From the NCBI GenBank assembly GCA_020881915.1, contig JAJFPB010000004.1:1922001-1986000 (forward strand): DNA of 64,000 nt, read 5' to 3'. The notes under the pieces are model-generated. The model was not told the DNA's origin. It ran no database searches and saw only the letters and a program-made list of their open reading frames with translations. This DNA is from Paramyrothecium sp. XJ0827 (lineage: Eukaryota; Ascomycota; Sordariomycetes; Hypocreales; Stachybotryaceae). Shown piece by piece: positions 45,774 through 56,540 of this stretch. Made by a program: the position numbers and the translations under genes. Numbering within the stretch: the first letter of the stretch is position 1; the number at the start of each line of letters is the position of its first letter.

Positions 45774-46851
45774 AAGGCTTTAAGCTCAGTGCATGCATTC
45801 GAACTATCGAGATTCCACCTTACCTCAAGGCGCACCCGGCTGGGCATCACGCATCCCCTCCCAGCCACGTGCCGCTGACCATGTCGAGACGCGTAGGTAT
45901 GATGCTTCTCGATTCCTGTACCTATAGTTGTTCGTCTGATAGGATATGTCTGGGACACCTTGCAACCTGCCGTGCCGTCACCTCACCTCGAAATAGGAGG
46001 ACCCAGAAGAGGAAGTCAGTCGATGCGCAAGGGGGGGTAGGGGGCCACGTTTCTCTGCTTGCCGGCTGCCGTGCAAGACTATTTATTCACCTGACCAACT
46101 ATTTTCCGTCGCTGACGGCCTATTTGTTCGTACTGAGGGCGCAGGCTTACGTATTGTAAGAGTCTCATGTTTGATAAAACATGGCAGCAGCAGCAGCAAG
46201 CAGCCCTCGCAGTGGTCAGATTGGCATATTGTTCAGTAAAAACAGCACCGACCTCCTCACAAAGCAGTTTTGAAACACATAGTTAATTATTGGCTCTCTG
46301 TACCACCATTTCTTCAACCGGGGGCTACAGACCAAAGTTCCAAATCGGTATCTGGGGCGTGAGTGACCTTGCGTGTTCCAAATTGGGACGTTGAACGATA
46401 TTCGGGTTATGAAACAAATAAAGTCCCTGTCTAATCCTCCGCTTGGTCGCTCCAGATTCGTGCGGTTTGCTGACAGCATGCCGGTTCCGAGCGGCAACTC
46501 TGCAGTAGATCCCCGGCATGGACCTATGTTTATTCCACATATGTGCCAGGCACAATTACGGCGTAGAGGATGCTATTCGCATCTATTTGCCGACCCGCCG
46601 CTCACTATGGATATGGCATCACTGGAGGCTCAACCCCGTTGCCATGACGTAAGAGGATGTTCCTCACTTTTCTTCTTCGCCGAGTAACCTCAGGCTCTTT
46701 CTCAAGCTCCCGCCGCCGAGGCATCCGTAGAGCAACTCCAATAAAAGACAAAAGCAGAGTGGGAAAAGGACAACCACCAATCTGATCCGTAGCGCCGTGC
46801 AAATTCAACCGAGACCGCCTTCAACATGTGTAACAAGCCGAAAGAAAGAAA

Positions 46852-47930
46852 TCACCTATAACCGCGTCCGCCACGAACTGGACTCTGTGACCGGTCACGA
46901 TCGCCGTGGCTGTCGTAGCTGGGGCTTCGCGTACGCCGTTTACTGTCATAGTTTGCTTCCCGGGACGCGCCCTTTCTCCTTGGACCAGGTGACCGGGATC
47001 GTGATCTGGATGAGTATGAGCCAACAGAGCGATCACGGTATCGCCCTGCACCTCCTCGAGATGGGGCACCTCCCACGGATGACCTGGAAGGGGAACGAGA
47101 TCCCGGCCGGTAGACATCGGACCGTGGTCCATATCGAGAGGAGGGAGAAGGATGACGACGTGCCGCTCCCCCGCCGCCGTTAAACCCACCTCCCCCAGCG
47201 GAGCCTGACGGCCCGCCTCCACGTCCACCAGTAAACGGAACCCTGGGGTCGATATTGGCACCGCGACGAGCCGTCGGTGGGGCTGGAGAGAGCTTCCTGC
47301 GAGGAAGGACGATGGAGACGTTGATGATAGCTCCGTCCACTTGAGCCTCGTGCATGTGCGTAATAGCAGCCTCGGCATCTGATAGATGGTCGAATAGTAT
47401 ATACGCCGTGCCTCGATTAGTGCCGACTGGGATTGGAGTCCGAAAGTTAGCTTGGATCCTGCGACGGCATTGCGCGGCGTCATTTGGGGGCCGAAATCAA
47501 AGAATAACTCACAAGTTCTGTTAATAGGTAAGTCGAGGTCCTTGATGGGGCCAAACTGGCCGAAAATCTCATAGAGGTGCTGCTCCGTCATGTTCTTCGA
47601 GAGGCGTTCAACCACAATCTGCCCATTGCTTCATTAGTCCTCCGCCATGGATTGAGCTCGGACTCGCACTCGGACGGCAGGTCGCACCTTAGTACTTTTG
47701 ACTGTCGGGCTCGCACTCCTGTCCCTACTATCCCTCCCACGAGTACGGCTTCGGCTGTGAGAGTCGCTTCTGTTGCGACCATTGCGGCGTGGAGGAGGCG
47801 TGGGTGATCGCGACGGGGAGCGCGAATCGTAGCGGCGACGGCGTGACGGGGAGCGCGAGGCGAGCGACCGAGGAGTTGGGGATCGGGTGCGCGACCTGTA
47901 TCGCCCGCGTGACGGAGAGCGTGAAGCCAT
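46852..47930 (-). CDS. RNPS1: RNPS1-like RNA-binding protein with RS domains
   Basis: Three exons, 47688-47930, 47513-47618 and 46852-47426, give 307 residues with every junction in frame. Intron 1 (69 nt) has a GTGCGA donor and CTAAT branch; intron 2 (86 nt) has GTGAGT and GCTAAC. RNPS1 joins the exon-junction/ASAP complexes and promotes splicing and mRNA surveillance. Residues 1-80 are an RS domain (repeated RSPS, RSRT, SRSPTPPPRR). One RRM spans about 82-160: IVVERLSKNM as RNP2 region, LYEIFGQFGPIKDLDLP, then GTAYILFDHLSDAEAAI as RNP1 region and QVDGAIINVSIVLPRR. The rest is glycine-rich and then a second RS region ending SPVRGGRGYR. A single RRM between RS segments fits RNPS1 better than classical SR proteins. 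Confidence 0.88.
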
Positions 47931-48614
47931 GTTCGCGCCTGTTTGATGCGTTGCTGCCTATACGGATACAAGATGCAATGCTAAGGTTCGAGCTCTGAGA
48001 GCTCATCTGCAAACCGTGGAGCTAAGGTAAGGCCGGTACGAAAATGCAGGTACCACCGTACGTCCCTGCTCTGCCTTACGTGGGGAAGGGAACTGATCAA
48101 TGTTCACGTGACCGTAGCCACTGCAACCCAACCCAAGACCATTATTGAGTGTGACCTGTTCCAAATCAAGGTCCATTGCAATAAAAAAGGTCATAGTATC
48201 CATGCGAGCTGTAACAACTTCCCGTCTGAGCGATCATTGCGACTACAATTCTGTGTGGCCCACCCATCCCATGTGGCCAGGCCTCTCAGGATCACCCTGT
48301 GATACCTAAAAACAGCGACCCTGCCTAGCTTGCAGATGCACCCCCAAAAGTCTCTCCATCCTACGAGGACTGGCCGCCTCTCTACTGCAGCGGGACTTCC
48401 GTACCGACTGTCGAGTACTCTGTCCCCAAGAGTCATCTCACCGATCAACTAGATGAGGGCCTCATACATGGAATCCATGGCTTCTCGTATCCAAGTGCAC
48501 CTTGCTCCCGTCCTCGCCCCCGTCCCTCCCCGCTTCAGGCTGATTTCGTGGTCCTGGTACACGGTATTAGTAGGCTGTCTGACCGTTACGTCGCTGTGCT
48601 TTCCCGCCAGGATG
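47931..48614. other. Intergenic, RNPS1 promoter
   Basis: 684 nt between two minus-strand genes. It holds the RNPS1-like promoter and the 3' UTR of the next gene. No other feature seen. Confidence 0.6.
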
Positions 48615-49058
48615 TCACCTGAAGTATGCCTTTGGGGCAAGACTGAGGCGGACGCTGAAGCGGGAGGGCAGTGAGCCAGGAACAGGACGAAGGGATAGCC
48701 GTTCCATACCCAGCTTTTGCACCACGGTCATGTACCAGTGCGTGCTCTCATGCGGCTTAGGTGACTGCGTAGCGAGCTCTTGGCCTTGCTGCTCCAGGTT
48801 GCGTTGGGGGCTGTCTCCCATGGCGCTGTCGCCGCCATTGTCATTGTTGCTGCTGTTGCGCGCCCTCTCGGACTGGCGGCAGTAAAAGACGAAGAAGAGT
48901 CCTGCGGCGAAGGCGAGCACGGTACCGACAATGACGCCAATCTCAAGCGCGGTTATTGGTAGGCCCCGAGACTTGTGCTCATGCCCGTCACCGCTCAGCA
49001 TCGTTTGCGTATGAAAGTGCCCTGCTTCATCCTGCGTGTCGGAGGGTTCTAAGAACAT
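48615..49058 (-). CDS. Unknown small single-pass membrane protein
   Basis: One ORF of 147 codons whose start context (CCACAATGTTC) is good. Residues 1-36 are acidic/His-rich and hydrophilic. One clear membrane helix covers about 37-60 (ALEIGVIVGTVLAFAAGLFFVFYC). A basic stop-transfer CRQSERAR and a polar Ser/Asn/Gln-rich tail ending in a basic, Leu/Arg-rich segment follow. There is no cleavable signal peptide, so it is probably type III or type I without leader. The pattern resembles membrane sensors or SNARE-associated small proteins in fungi, but I recognise no family. It has normal composition for the region and no overlapping better ORF. It is probably real; further exons cannot be excluded. 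Confidence 0.55.
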   Translation of the reverse strand: MFLEPSDTQDEAGHFHTQTMLSGDGHEHKSRGLPITALEIGVIVGTVLAFAAGLFFVFYCRQSERARNSSNNDNGGDSAMGDSPQRNLEQQGQELATQSPKPHESTHWYMTVVQKLGMERLSLRPVPGSLPSRFSVRLSLAPKAYFR

Positions 49059-49849
49059 TGTGGATTGAATAATCCTCTGGACTGCTTCCTGGATTTTCTT
49101 TTGCGTTTGATTTTGAAAGTGGATGATAGATTCAACGGGAAACGGTCAGTCGAATGAGGTTCAGGGTGATGAGGGTCAGGAAGAAAAGGTCAGGTTTTGA
49201 GTGATGTTTGTGTCTGAACTGTTGCAGCTGGTTGTCATTCACGAAAAGCTATCCTCGCACTTGAAACGCAGCACGGTACCGATCCTTACCTCGCCTTGAG
49301 AAAGAAAGCCTGCCAGCTGTCCGGCACGACTATGGATGGCTAGAGGTATAACGGCGCTATGGACCCAGGGAGAAGCAAAATCTGTTTGCCGTGTCGGCTC
49401 CACGTTACCGATCACCGGCCTCCTGCAGTGGCACCACGACAACTGACCAGGCGACCCTTTGTTTGCCAAAGGGAGTGCCACCCACGGCGGCATGGCTGGC
49501 ATTCTCCTCTCCCTCTCGTGAGCAGCCGCCACCTCTCTGCATCAGGTGCGCGAGAAAAAAATGTGTCCATGTCGTGACCCTTGGCCTAGTCGCGGGAAGC
49601 TGCCGTTAGACTCATGCATCTCACCACATATGGCGCCGGATTGTGTGTCCGCCGTGATGCATGGTTTGCTGTGTAACATTGCTCCAAACATTACTGTTGC
49701 AAAAACGGCACGCCGTTTAACAGCCAGGGGGCGCTTGGAGAACAGGCAATGGAAGCCGGTTGCGGCCACGATGCCTGTGACAGAACCCGCATCGCCTCAC
49801 ACAGACCCGAACTGGCATATCATGGACGCTGCTAAACGAAGTCTCCACA
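49059..49849. other. Intergenic between unknown membrane protein and P450
   Basis: 791 nt holding the promoter of the small membrane-protein gene and the P450 3' UTR. ORFs at 49239-49863 overlap on both strands and show no family features. Confidence 0.6.
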
Positions 49850-51643
49850 CTAGGCCGGCGTGAGGCCAACCCAGCAGCCATCAACCAAGCTTATCGTCGA
49901 GCTCACCGAGAATTGCATTGGCCGGTCATCCCTCGCTTCTATGCTCTTGAAATTCTGGAACACCCTCGCCACCAGGTAAGACATCTGTGTCAGCGCAAAC
50001 TGCTGACCGATACAGGTTCTTGGACCGCCACTGAAAGGCAGATACTCCCAACTGGAGAAGATATAGAATATCGATTAGCAGGCGACCACAAGATCAAGAC
50101 GTTTCACAAGGGTACTTTGAAGGGCAGGCTATTACATACGATGTTCGCAGTGTTTCCCATCGTTCGGGCCTAAAATCCTCAGCGTCTTCACCGTAGATGT
50201 CCTTGCGCCGGTGCAAACTGTATAGCGACCAGCGGCAGCCGCTGCCCTTGGGGACAAAGAGAGGAGATTGTCCATCTGGCCCCCCGCCTTTTGGTAAGAC
50301 GACGTCCTCGTTTGCCAATCGGAAGTTGCCGGCAACAGGGGCAAAAAGCCTCAGGGCTTCAAATTGCATCTCCATTTAGCAATTGGACGACAGGAGCAAG
50401 GGGCTTGGGCCACGTCATACTAACCTTCCTTAATGACCATGTTCAGGTATCTCATGTCCTTAAGTTCTACCCACGTCGGCTTTGCATCCCCTAGTGATTC
50501 CAAAATTTCCTGCCTCAACTTCTTCACTACGTCTGGCCGACGCGCCAGTACCCATAACAGGGATGTCATGGTGCTCGCACTCGTGTCGCGGCCGCCGAGG
50601 ATCATCGCAAGCAGCTGATCACGGATGTAGTCCGGCGGGGCTCCCGCGTCAACCAGCTCGTTCATGAATACGTACGGCCTCTCCTTTGACTTGCCTTCAG
50701 AAAGCACCTGCGCAACGTAACGGTCAATGAAACGTTTGCACGTCTGCACAGACTCATCTAGTCGCTTATCGGGAAACCAGAATGCGATCCAACCCAAGCG
50801 GCCGCGCGTAGAAGCCGTTGCGAGGGCGTAATCGAAGCACTCCAGGAAATTAACGGCTTCCTCTGCGGGGTTAACGAGCAAATTCGTTGAATGTCCAAAC
50901 CTAAGCCATCGTTAACTGAGCGCCTTATTCGTGTGATGCTTGAGATCTTACATGAAGTCTGTCGAGATATCCATCATGAACATGTAGAGAAGCTCCTGCA
51001 GGTCTAGTTTGCTGCCGTCCTTGGGGATCTTCGCAAGGAAGTGGTCTAGGTGCCTGTCCGTACACTCCAGGTCGGCAATCTGGTTTCTCACGAAGCTGGG
51101 TCTTATCATGGCCCTCGCATGCTGCCATTCAGTGCCATTGACAGAGAAGATGGCATGGCGGCCGAGGGCTAGCAGGGCGAACTGCTGTCGCAACCCCCCG
51201 ATTGGCCAGGATTCGAATTGAGACGCGAGGAGGGCCTTTACATTCTCGGGCTCATTCGTCATGACAATCCAGGAACCGATGTTCTGGACCCAAAAGGTGT
51301 TTCCAACGGTTTGGAACAATTGATCCCATGTTTCTAGGAGTCTGTGAGACTTCACTGCTTTGGACATGTCAAACAGCCAGTCAATTCCGAGGACTCGGTC
51401 ACGATGCGGGTACAAAGGTGCTGGCTTGCAGCCATGCCTACGCATGTTTCGAAGCGCCACGTGCTTCTTCGAAGCGTAGGAGAAGGCCACGACAATGGGA
51501 ATCGCCGTCCAGAGGGGTAATGCCGAGGCATAGCTGCTGATGTGACGCTCGGTGAGGGACGAGTATATCTTCTCTGTCAGAATCCATGGCACCAAAACTC
51601 CCGAGACAAGGGATAGCGAAAGATACAGATATTCCGCAGACAT
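49850..51643 (-). CDS. Cytochrome P450, CYP52-like (alkane/fatty-acid hydroxylase type)
   Basis: Four exons, 50952-51643, 50425-50900, 50140-50356 and 49850-50051, give 528 residues; all three introns (51, 68 and 88 nt) keep frame. CYP52 enzymes are ER-anchored and omega-hydroxylate n-alkanes and fatty acids. Near the N-terminus is a membrane anchor (about 4-22 and 40-55). Seen motifs: C-helix WQHARAMIRPSF; FGHS at 232-235 after DISTDFM; I-helix ILGGRDTSASTM; ExxR as E389-A-L-R392; HRRKDIYGEDAEDFRPERW; and the heme loop PFSGGPRTCIG with Cys475. The C-terminus ends VGLTPA, as in many CYP52 proteins. A TATA-like GCATATAAG lies on the minus strand at 51707-51715, about 65 nt before the chosen ATG. 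It argues against an in-frame ATG at 51676. No reductase or alcohol oxidase gene is adjacent. Confidence 0.9.
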
Positions 51644-53477
51644 GATGGACAACGAGCTGCGACTTGGATTGACCATTGGTGAGGGGCATAACAGAGAACA
51701 GGCCTTCTTATATGCCTTGAATGGGCGCGTGCCTCGGCCATGGGTTGAACCCGGATTGAGCCCCTCACATGATGCTGAACTTACATGCAGCCACTGAAAG
51801 CGCCGTATCATATGCTGATCCTCCTCACCACCGTGCTAGCATTTCCACAGTGCTTTCTCTCACGGAGGGGTTCAATTGCCGTGGCTAATGAGACTCGTCC
51901 TGCTTGTCAGGGGCGTGCAAACTCAAAAGAATGTACCCAACGGAACTTTGCCTGGATTTTGGAATTATGTTGCAGTCGTGGGAAACCCATGATCACTAGA
52001 CTACCTTAGGTAAGGTAAGTACTAATAAATATAGAAGAAGAGAGCTAACATGTAAATCGCTCTCTGATTTGGACCGACTGCCTCTGCGAGTTTCGTTGGA
52101 TTTGGTGTGAATTTGATACCGCGACACAGTGAAAGCCAATGGAGGAATTGAATCCAATCATGTTTCAGTGCCGTCGTGTCAATTTCTCATGTGCTTCGTT
52201 TGCTTGAAACTCCAGAGAATCCTTGTATTGTTTTGTGCGTCGTACTACCAGATCTCCCTCGTACCACTCAATCCTTGTTCGATTAGTCTCGCGGTCTGGG
52301 TTTTTCTGCTAGCCGCTTGGGGGGGCAGTTAGTAGGCAGTGAAGGACCCATGTCATAGTACATAATCAGCTTACTATCAAGCCAATTGCCGGACCACATC
52401 CTTGTATGCACTGGTAAATAGTCCCAATCCACCATGACGGAGAGGCACATATCGGACTCACCGTGGCTGAGCGGCCTTCAGATGGCAATGACTTAGGATC
52501 GTCTTTGGCTTTGCACAGACCCTTCTTTTGAGGAAGAATGCACGGGTGAAAGAGTCATTCACTTTTGCAAAGGTGCCAACTCGGCTTCCCACTGCCGAGC
52601 TGGCCATTGTAAGGTGTACACCACGAACCAGCGGAGGCAGCCTCCAGAACAAGTAACGTTAGACTAATTGGTGCATATAAAGACAGGGCTGGAAACCCGG
52701 CAATTCTAGCGCAGGGAGGCCGCTGAGGCGCTTTGGGATTCTACACGGGCGTGGAGAGCAGCCACTTACACCATCATACCTCGCACCATTTAGCACGGCG
52801 GATCAGCATCTAGCCGAATGGCCACGTTCCGTCCCTTGTGCTTCCACAATGCGAGGCGTATCTCGCATGAAGCGTGAACACTGCTGACACATTCACATGG
52901 GGCAATTGTCCTAGCTCAGGTACGGTAGCGCCCTCAGTGTGGGCTGCTGAGGCCAGCACCGAGCTCCACAAGCTCCGGTTGGGTAGACGCATGTGAAACA
53001 CTTGAAGACGATGACCAAACGCCTTCACGCTTGAATCGCGGAACCTGCCACGATGAAACATCGTTATGTCGACGTACAGCAAAAGACACATTGTTGGCAA
53101 AAAGGCAACTCTATCAGATGCTTACTTGAAGGAGCTGCCTAGTATAAGCACGTTGTCTCTTACAGATCATGTGAAAAAAGAGCGAATATCTTATTAATCG
53201 CGAAGAAACGCCTGGCCCTCGATCATACATAACGCAATGGGCCGTCTCAGTGTCAGGTACCGGCAATACACCACCGCTGTTTCGTCTCTGAAAGCAGATC
53301 CCTGAGGCCCACCCGGCCTCATTGCAAACAAAATCCACCATGCTCAAATCCGTCCGTTGCAAAAATGGTTCGTCGTTCAATGTCCATAACTGGCATCCAT
53401 AGCCTACAGATGACCTTGTCGTGTCTACTCAGCAAGCTCGGCGGCCTCCTTCGTGTGTCCTAGCGTCGGGCGCTGCT
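51644..53477. other. Intergenic between P450 promoter and synaptobrevin 3' end
   Basis: 1.8 kb. The first 100 nt contain the P450 TATA-like element (51707-51715). No supported gene in the rest. A tRNA A-box-like string near 52463 has no matching B box. Confidence 0.55.
51707..51715 (-). promoter_or_regulatory. TATA-like element of the P450 gene
   Basis: GCATATAAG on the minus strand. Its position, about 64-72 nt upstream of the ATG at 51643, suits a TATA box with a short leader. No experimental support. Confidence 0.4.
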
Positions 53478-54279
53478 TTATCGTGTAGCAACAACTGAAG
53501 ATTTATTAGACACGTCCGCACCAAACATTCGTAGTAAAAACAAGACGTACCTGCTGGGACAATGATGACAATCAGCAGAACAATGACACCGACAATTAGA
53601 CACATGCGCATCTTCATGTCCTTCCACCACATCTGCTTGCGGACTCTGTTGGCACCACGGCGGAAGCCCTGTGCAGATACGGCAAGGTTATCGGTCTTGT
53701 CCTGGAGAGCATCAAGACGTTCGCCACGCTGTGAGACTTTGTTGATGTTGTCGCGCATCACACCGACGGTATCGTCGATTTGCTGGAACGGTACTTGTCA
53801 GCCACATATTCATCCACAGGCTGAAGACTAACGACATCTCGATATGAGCTCGCAGTGCTGGCTATCAGATAGTAAGGCCAAAAGCAAGTAGTACACTACT
53901 GCCCCTGCGCCGGAGACCCAGAGCCATTAAGAAAAGCGAAACTTGCGCTTCTCGCTATGAAAGTAGGTGGAGACTCCGGTTTGCGCGTGAAGGCGATGCC
54001 AGTCGCATTTTCAGCCTCTTTGAACACTAATTTGATAGCTTCGAATGATGAGGAGACTGCTAATCGTGACAACAGTCGTTCAAGGGTCCACAGACGAAGG
54101 CGACGCCATCACTTGGTAGCACCGACATGTCGCGGACGTTGTGATAGGAGGTTGCGGAACACCAAGTCGAGACTTACAGCTTGCAGCGCCTGCGTTCGCG
54201 CGTTGCCACCGCCTTGCTGTTGCGGAGCGCCCTGGCCGCTGGGAATGTAGGGGTCGTAGGGGGCATCGTGCTCAGGCAT
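53478..54279 (-). CDS. SNC1: Synaptobrevin (exocytic v-SNARE, Snc1/2 type)
   Basis: Three exons, 54178-54279, 53551-53782 and 53478-53494, give 116 residues. Intron 1 is long (395 nt) and intron 2 is 56 nt; the last coding exon is only 17 nt, encoding VVATR minus one base plus stop. The R-SNARE on secretory vesicles pairs with plasma-membrane t-SNAREs for hyphal tip exocytosis. Residues 1-33 are a short Pro/Gln/Gly-rich leader ([10 protein letters not shown]). The SNARE motif runs 35-88 with zero-layer R53 ([13 protein letters not shown]) and the conserved [31 protein letters not shown] tail-anchor helix follows ([21 protein letters not shown]). The match to fungal Snc proteins is nearly complete, so the gene is secure. 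Confidence 0.94.
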
Positions 54280-56540
54280 TTTGGCGGTCGTCGGGTAATC
54301 TACCGGATCTGTCGGTTTGTGTTCGTGGTTTAGAGATGCGACGAGTGTGCGGTTGAAGGGATTCGCGCGCTGTGTTGATGCGGTGAGCTGCTTTCAGGGT
54401 GATGGAGGAAGTCGGTTGTGCGAGGGAAAGTTGGAGAAGTGAGAGGTTTGGCACGGCCAAGTTGGTGAGACGTAGGCGAGACGCTGTACGCACTCAAGGC
54501 GCAGTGGCTGGAAAGGTGGCGCTGCACCTGGTGACGACGGCAACGGCAGGGGACAGGTACCATGGCATAGGATTTCTGAGCAAACCTGGCATGAGCACTA
54601 GCAAAGGTACACATATGCGAGCAGGGGCCCTGCAATGGTTGCTATAGGTACATGTGACTTGTAGTGGCTGGTGTCTCGAAATAAATGGGTCGCTGTGGCT
54701 GGGCTTTAGCTGGTCGCTTCATTCGCGATTGCAAGCTTAGGCCACGAAGTCGTATGATTGAAGCAAATCAAGTATTTTCATGATTGAATAATCAAGCGAG
54801 CTTGTGAGGTAGCATTTACAGTCAGTATCAACTGAGCGGGACTCGGTTGCATTTACTATCTACCTTACCTCGGAATATGGGCTTCCGCGCTGGAAGGGCG
54901 CATTTTCTATGTATGATCTATGACTGTCTCAAGAACTACCAAAATCTCTGCAAGGAAGGCCTCGGTCTACTCCCGCGTATTCGGTCCTCATCCTGGAAGT
55001 TGGCTGGGTAGCCGCTCCACTTCCAAGAAACATGACCCTGGTCAACCAGCTTCCATTGTCTATCGTAGAGTGGCATGGCAAGCTGATATAAACCTCGATA
55101 TACAGTCTAGCTCGACTAAAACAAAACGAAAAAGGCAGCATTCATTTATTGATAGTCTGTCTGAGTCAAAGCAAAACCGGATTCAGGATACCCTCTTTTC
55201 TCATTGTGTGCTTTGAAAGCTCAACCATTCTCGTAGTTTGGCGATGCACTTGTGATGTACCAGAATGGGATTGAGCTTAGGTCCAATGCCCGCTTATCTG
55301 CCGCTCAACTGTTCAGCCTCTGTTATAAAATCACATGTAGAGAGGCTGCATGTAATAAATGTGGGATCATGACGGTTGTCGATCCGGCAAAGGGGCACGA
55401 TGGACACCACAAACTGCTCCGGATGCGCATATCCCTGGGGATTTGTGGGCTTGGTGCATCTGCTCCCTGCCACACGTGCGCTCTTGGCTGTTTTTGCGTT
55501 TTAGCATCTACTTTTAAAACAGCTGCCCTCTGTTTCAAGGCGACAATCATGTTTCTTGCGCGTAACATACCTTATTAACGCTGTGAGCTTCAGGTCTGTA
55601 CAGACCCCGATACCACCCCATTGCAAGTGGCTCAGAGACGCATGATTCCACCAAAATGAAGCTGCTGCTGCACACACACGCGCAAAACCATGAAGCTGCG
55701 AGGCTGTCAACCAAAACAAGCTTGATCCCACAGGCGCTAGGGTGCTGAACCAATTCTCTGAAGCACTAGGAGAACCCAACTACGGTTGTCAGCTCACATC
55801 CGGACAATGCGGAAAGACAAGTACAGCAACGCGGCCGACCCACCCCCATTACAGTATGTCGATCCAAAGACTAACACGCAATCAAGATAGAACATGCACT
55901 AGCAAAGTGTTTCTTGCACCATCCCCAGTATTCAACAAGCTTTCAAGCGCCGTCTGGCCTCTCATCAATTGCTGACGCAACAATCCCCGTGTCCTGTTGG
56001 TCTTCCCACTGAAGATCCGTGTTGGACCTGCGCCATGTCTGTCCCGTGTTACGCATGCGTCTTAGTCCTTCTCTCTGCCTCGCCTTTCCGCAGCCGCTGG
56101 CTTTGTCTAGCCCGACAGTACGGTCGGCTCTTCGGCGTGGAAGCTGTCGTGTCTGCCCGATGATGTCTTAGAAGCCTCTTGAGCTTATTAGTTGTTGTGT
56201 GCGGTGCAGCAACCGCCATTTGTCATGGCGTGCATCCTGCCACCGTAGGTAACAGTGAAGCCGCCAGCTTGTGTGCCATCCACCTGCTGGTTATTCCCCT
56301 TAGGCCTCCTTCCGCGATCGAACTGGATCGATTTCTTGATTTACCTACTCGAGTGTTCGTTCCCCCATCATCCAGTTTTAAAGTTTTCCCCTCTCATTCT
56401 ATGTTGAACGTGACCCGAGGCAAGATTCTCCTCCGGCGCCAGCTACACTTTTCTTTTCTTCCTTCCCTATAATTTCATGGTACTCTGCCAAATTCCGTTC
56501 GTTTCCTCCCGTTGCAGCATCTTCGATCGTGGTTTGCAGC
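54280..56540. other. Intergenic between divergent synaptobrevin and GH76 genes
   Basis: 2.3 kb that should contain both promoters. Small ORFs only; none has a recognisable motif. The last 250 nt before the GH76 start are pyrimidine-rich. Confidence 0.55.

Larger units (their letters stand above)
42359..46851. other. Intergenic region between FAS1 and RNPS1-like genes
   Basis: 4.5 kb of non-coding sequence between two convergent genes, which is long for shared 3' regions. I find no conserved ORF. It includes a C-rich tract at 44259-44287, a cluster of four GGTACC palindromes at 45658-45767, a G7/G5 run near 46031 and a CAG/GCA run near 46186-46200. The small ORFs on both strands (for example 45560-45958 minus) lack recognisable features. 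Confidence 0.5.

Noticed and set aside
50420..50960. Suspected frameshift in the P450 between the first two exons
   Set aside because: Recounting the bases at 50879-50884 shows three A residues, and the FGHSTN-LLVNP join is in frame. The gene is intact.
52455..52520. tRNA A-box-like TGGCTGAGCGG
   Set aside because: No matching B box follows at a suitable distance, and no cloverleaf could be drawn.
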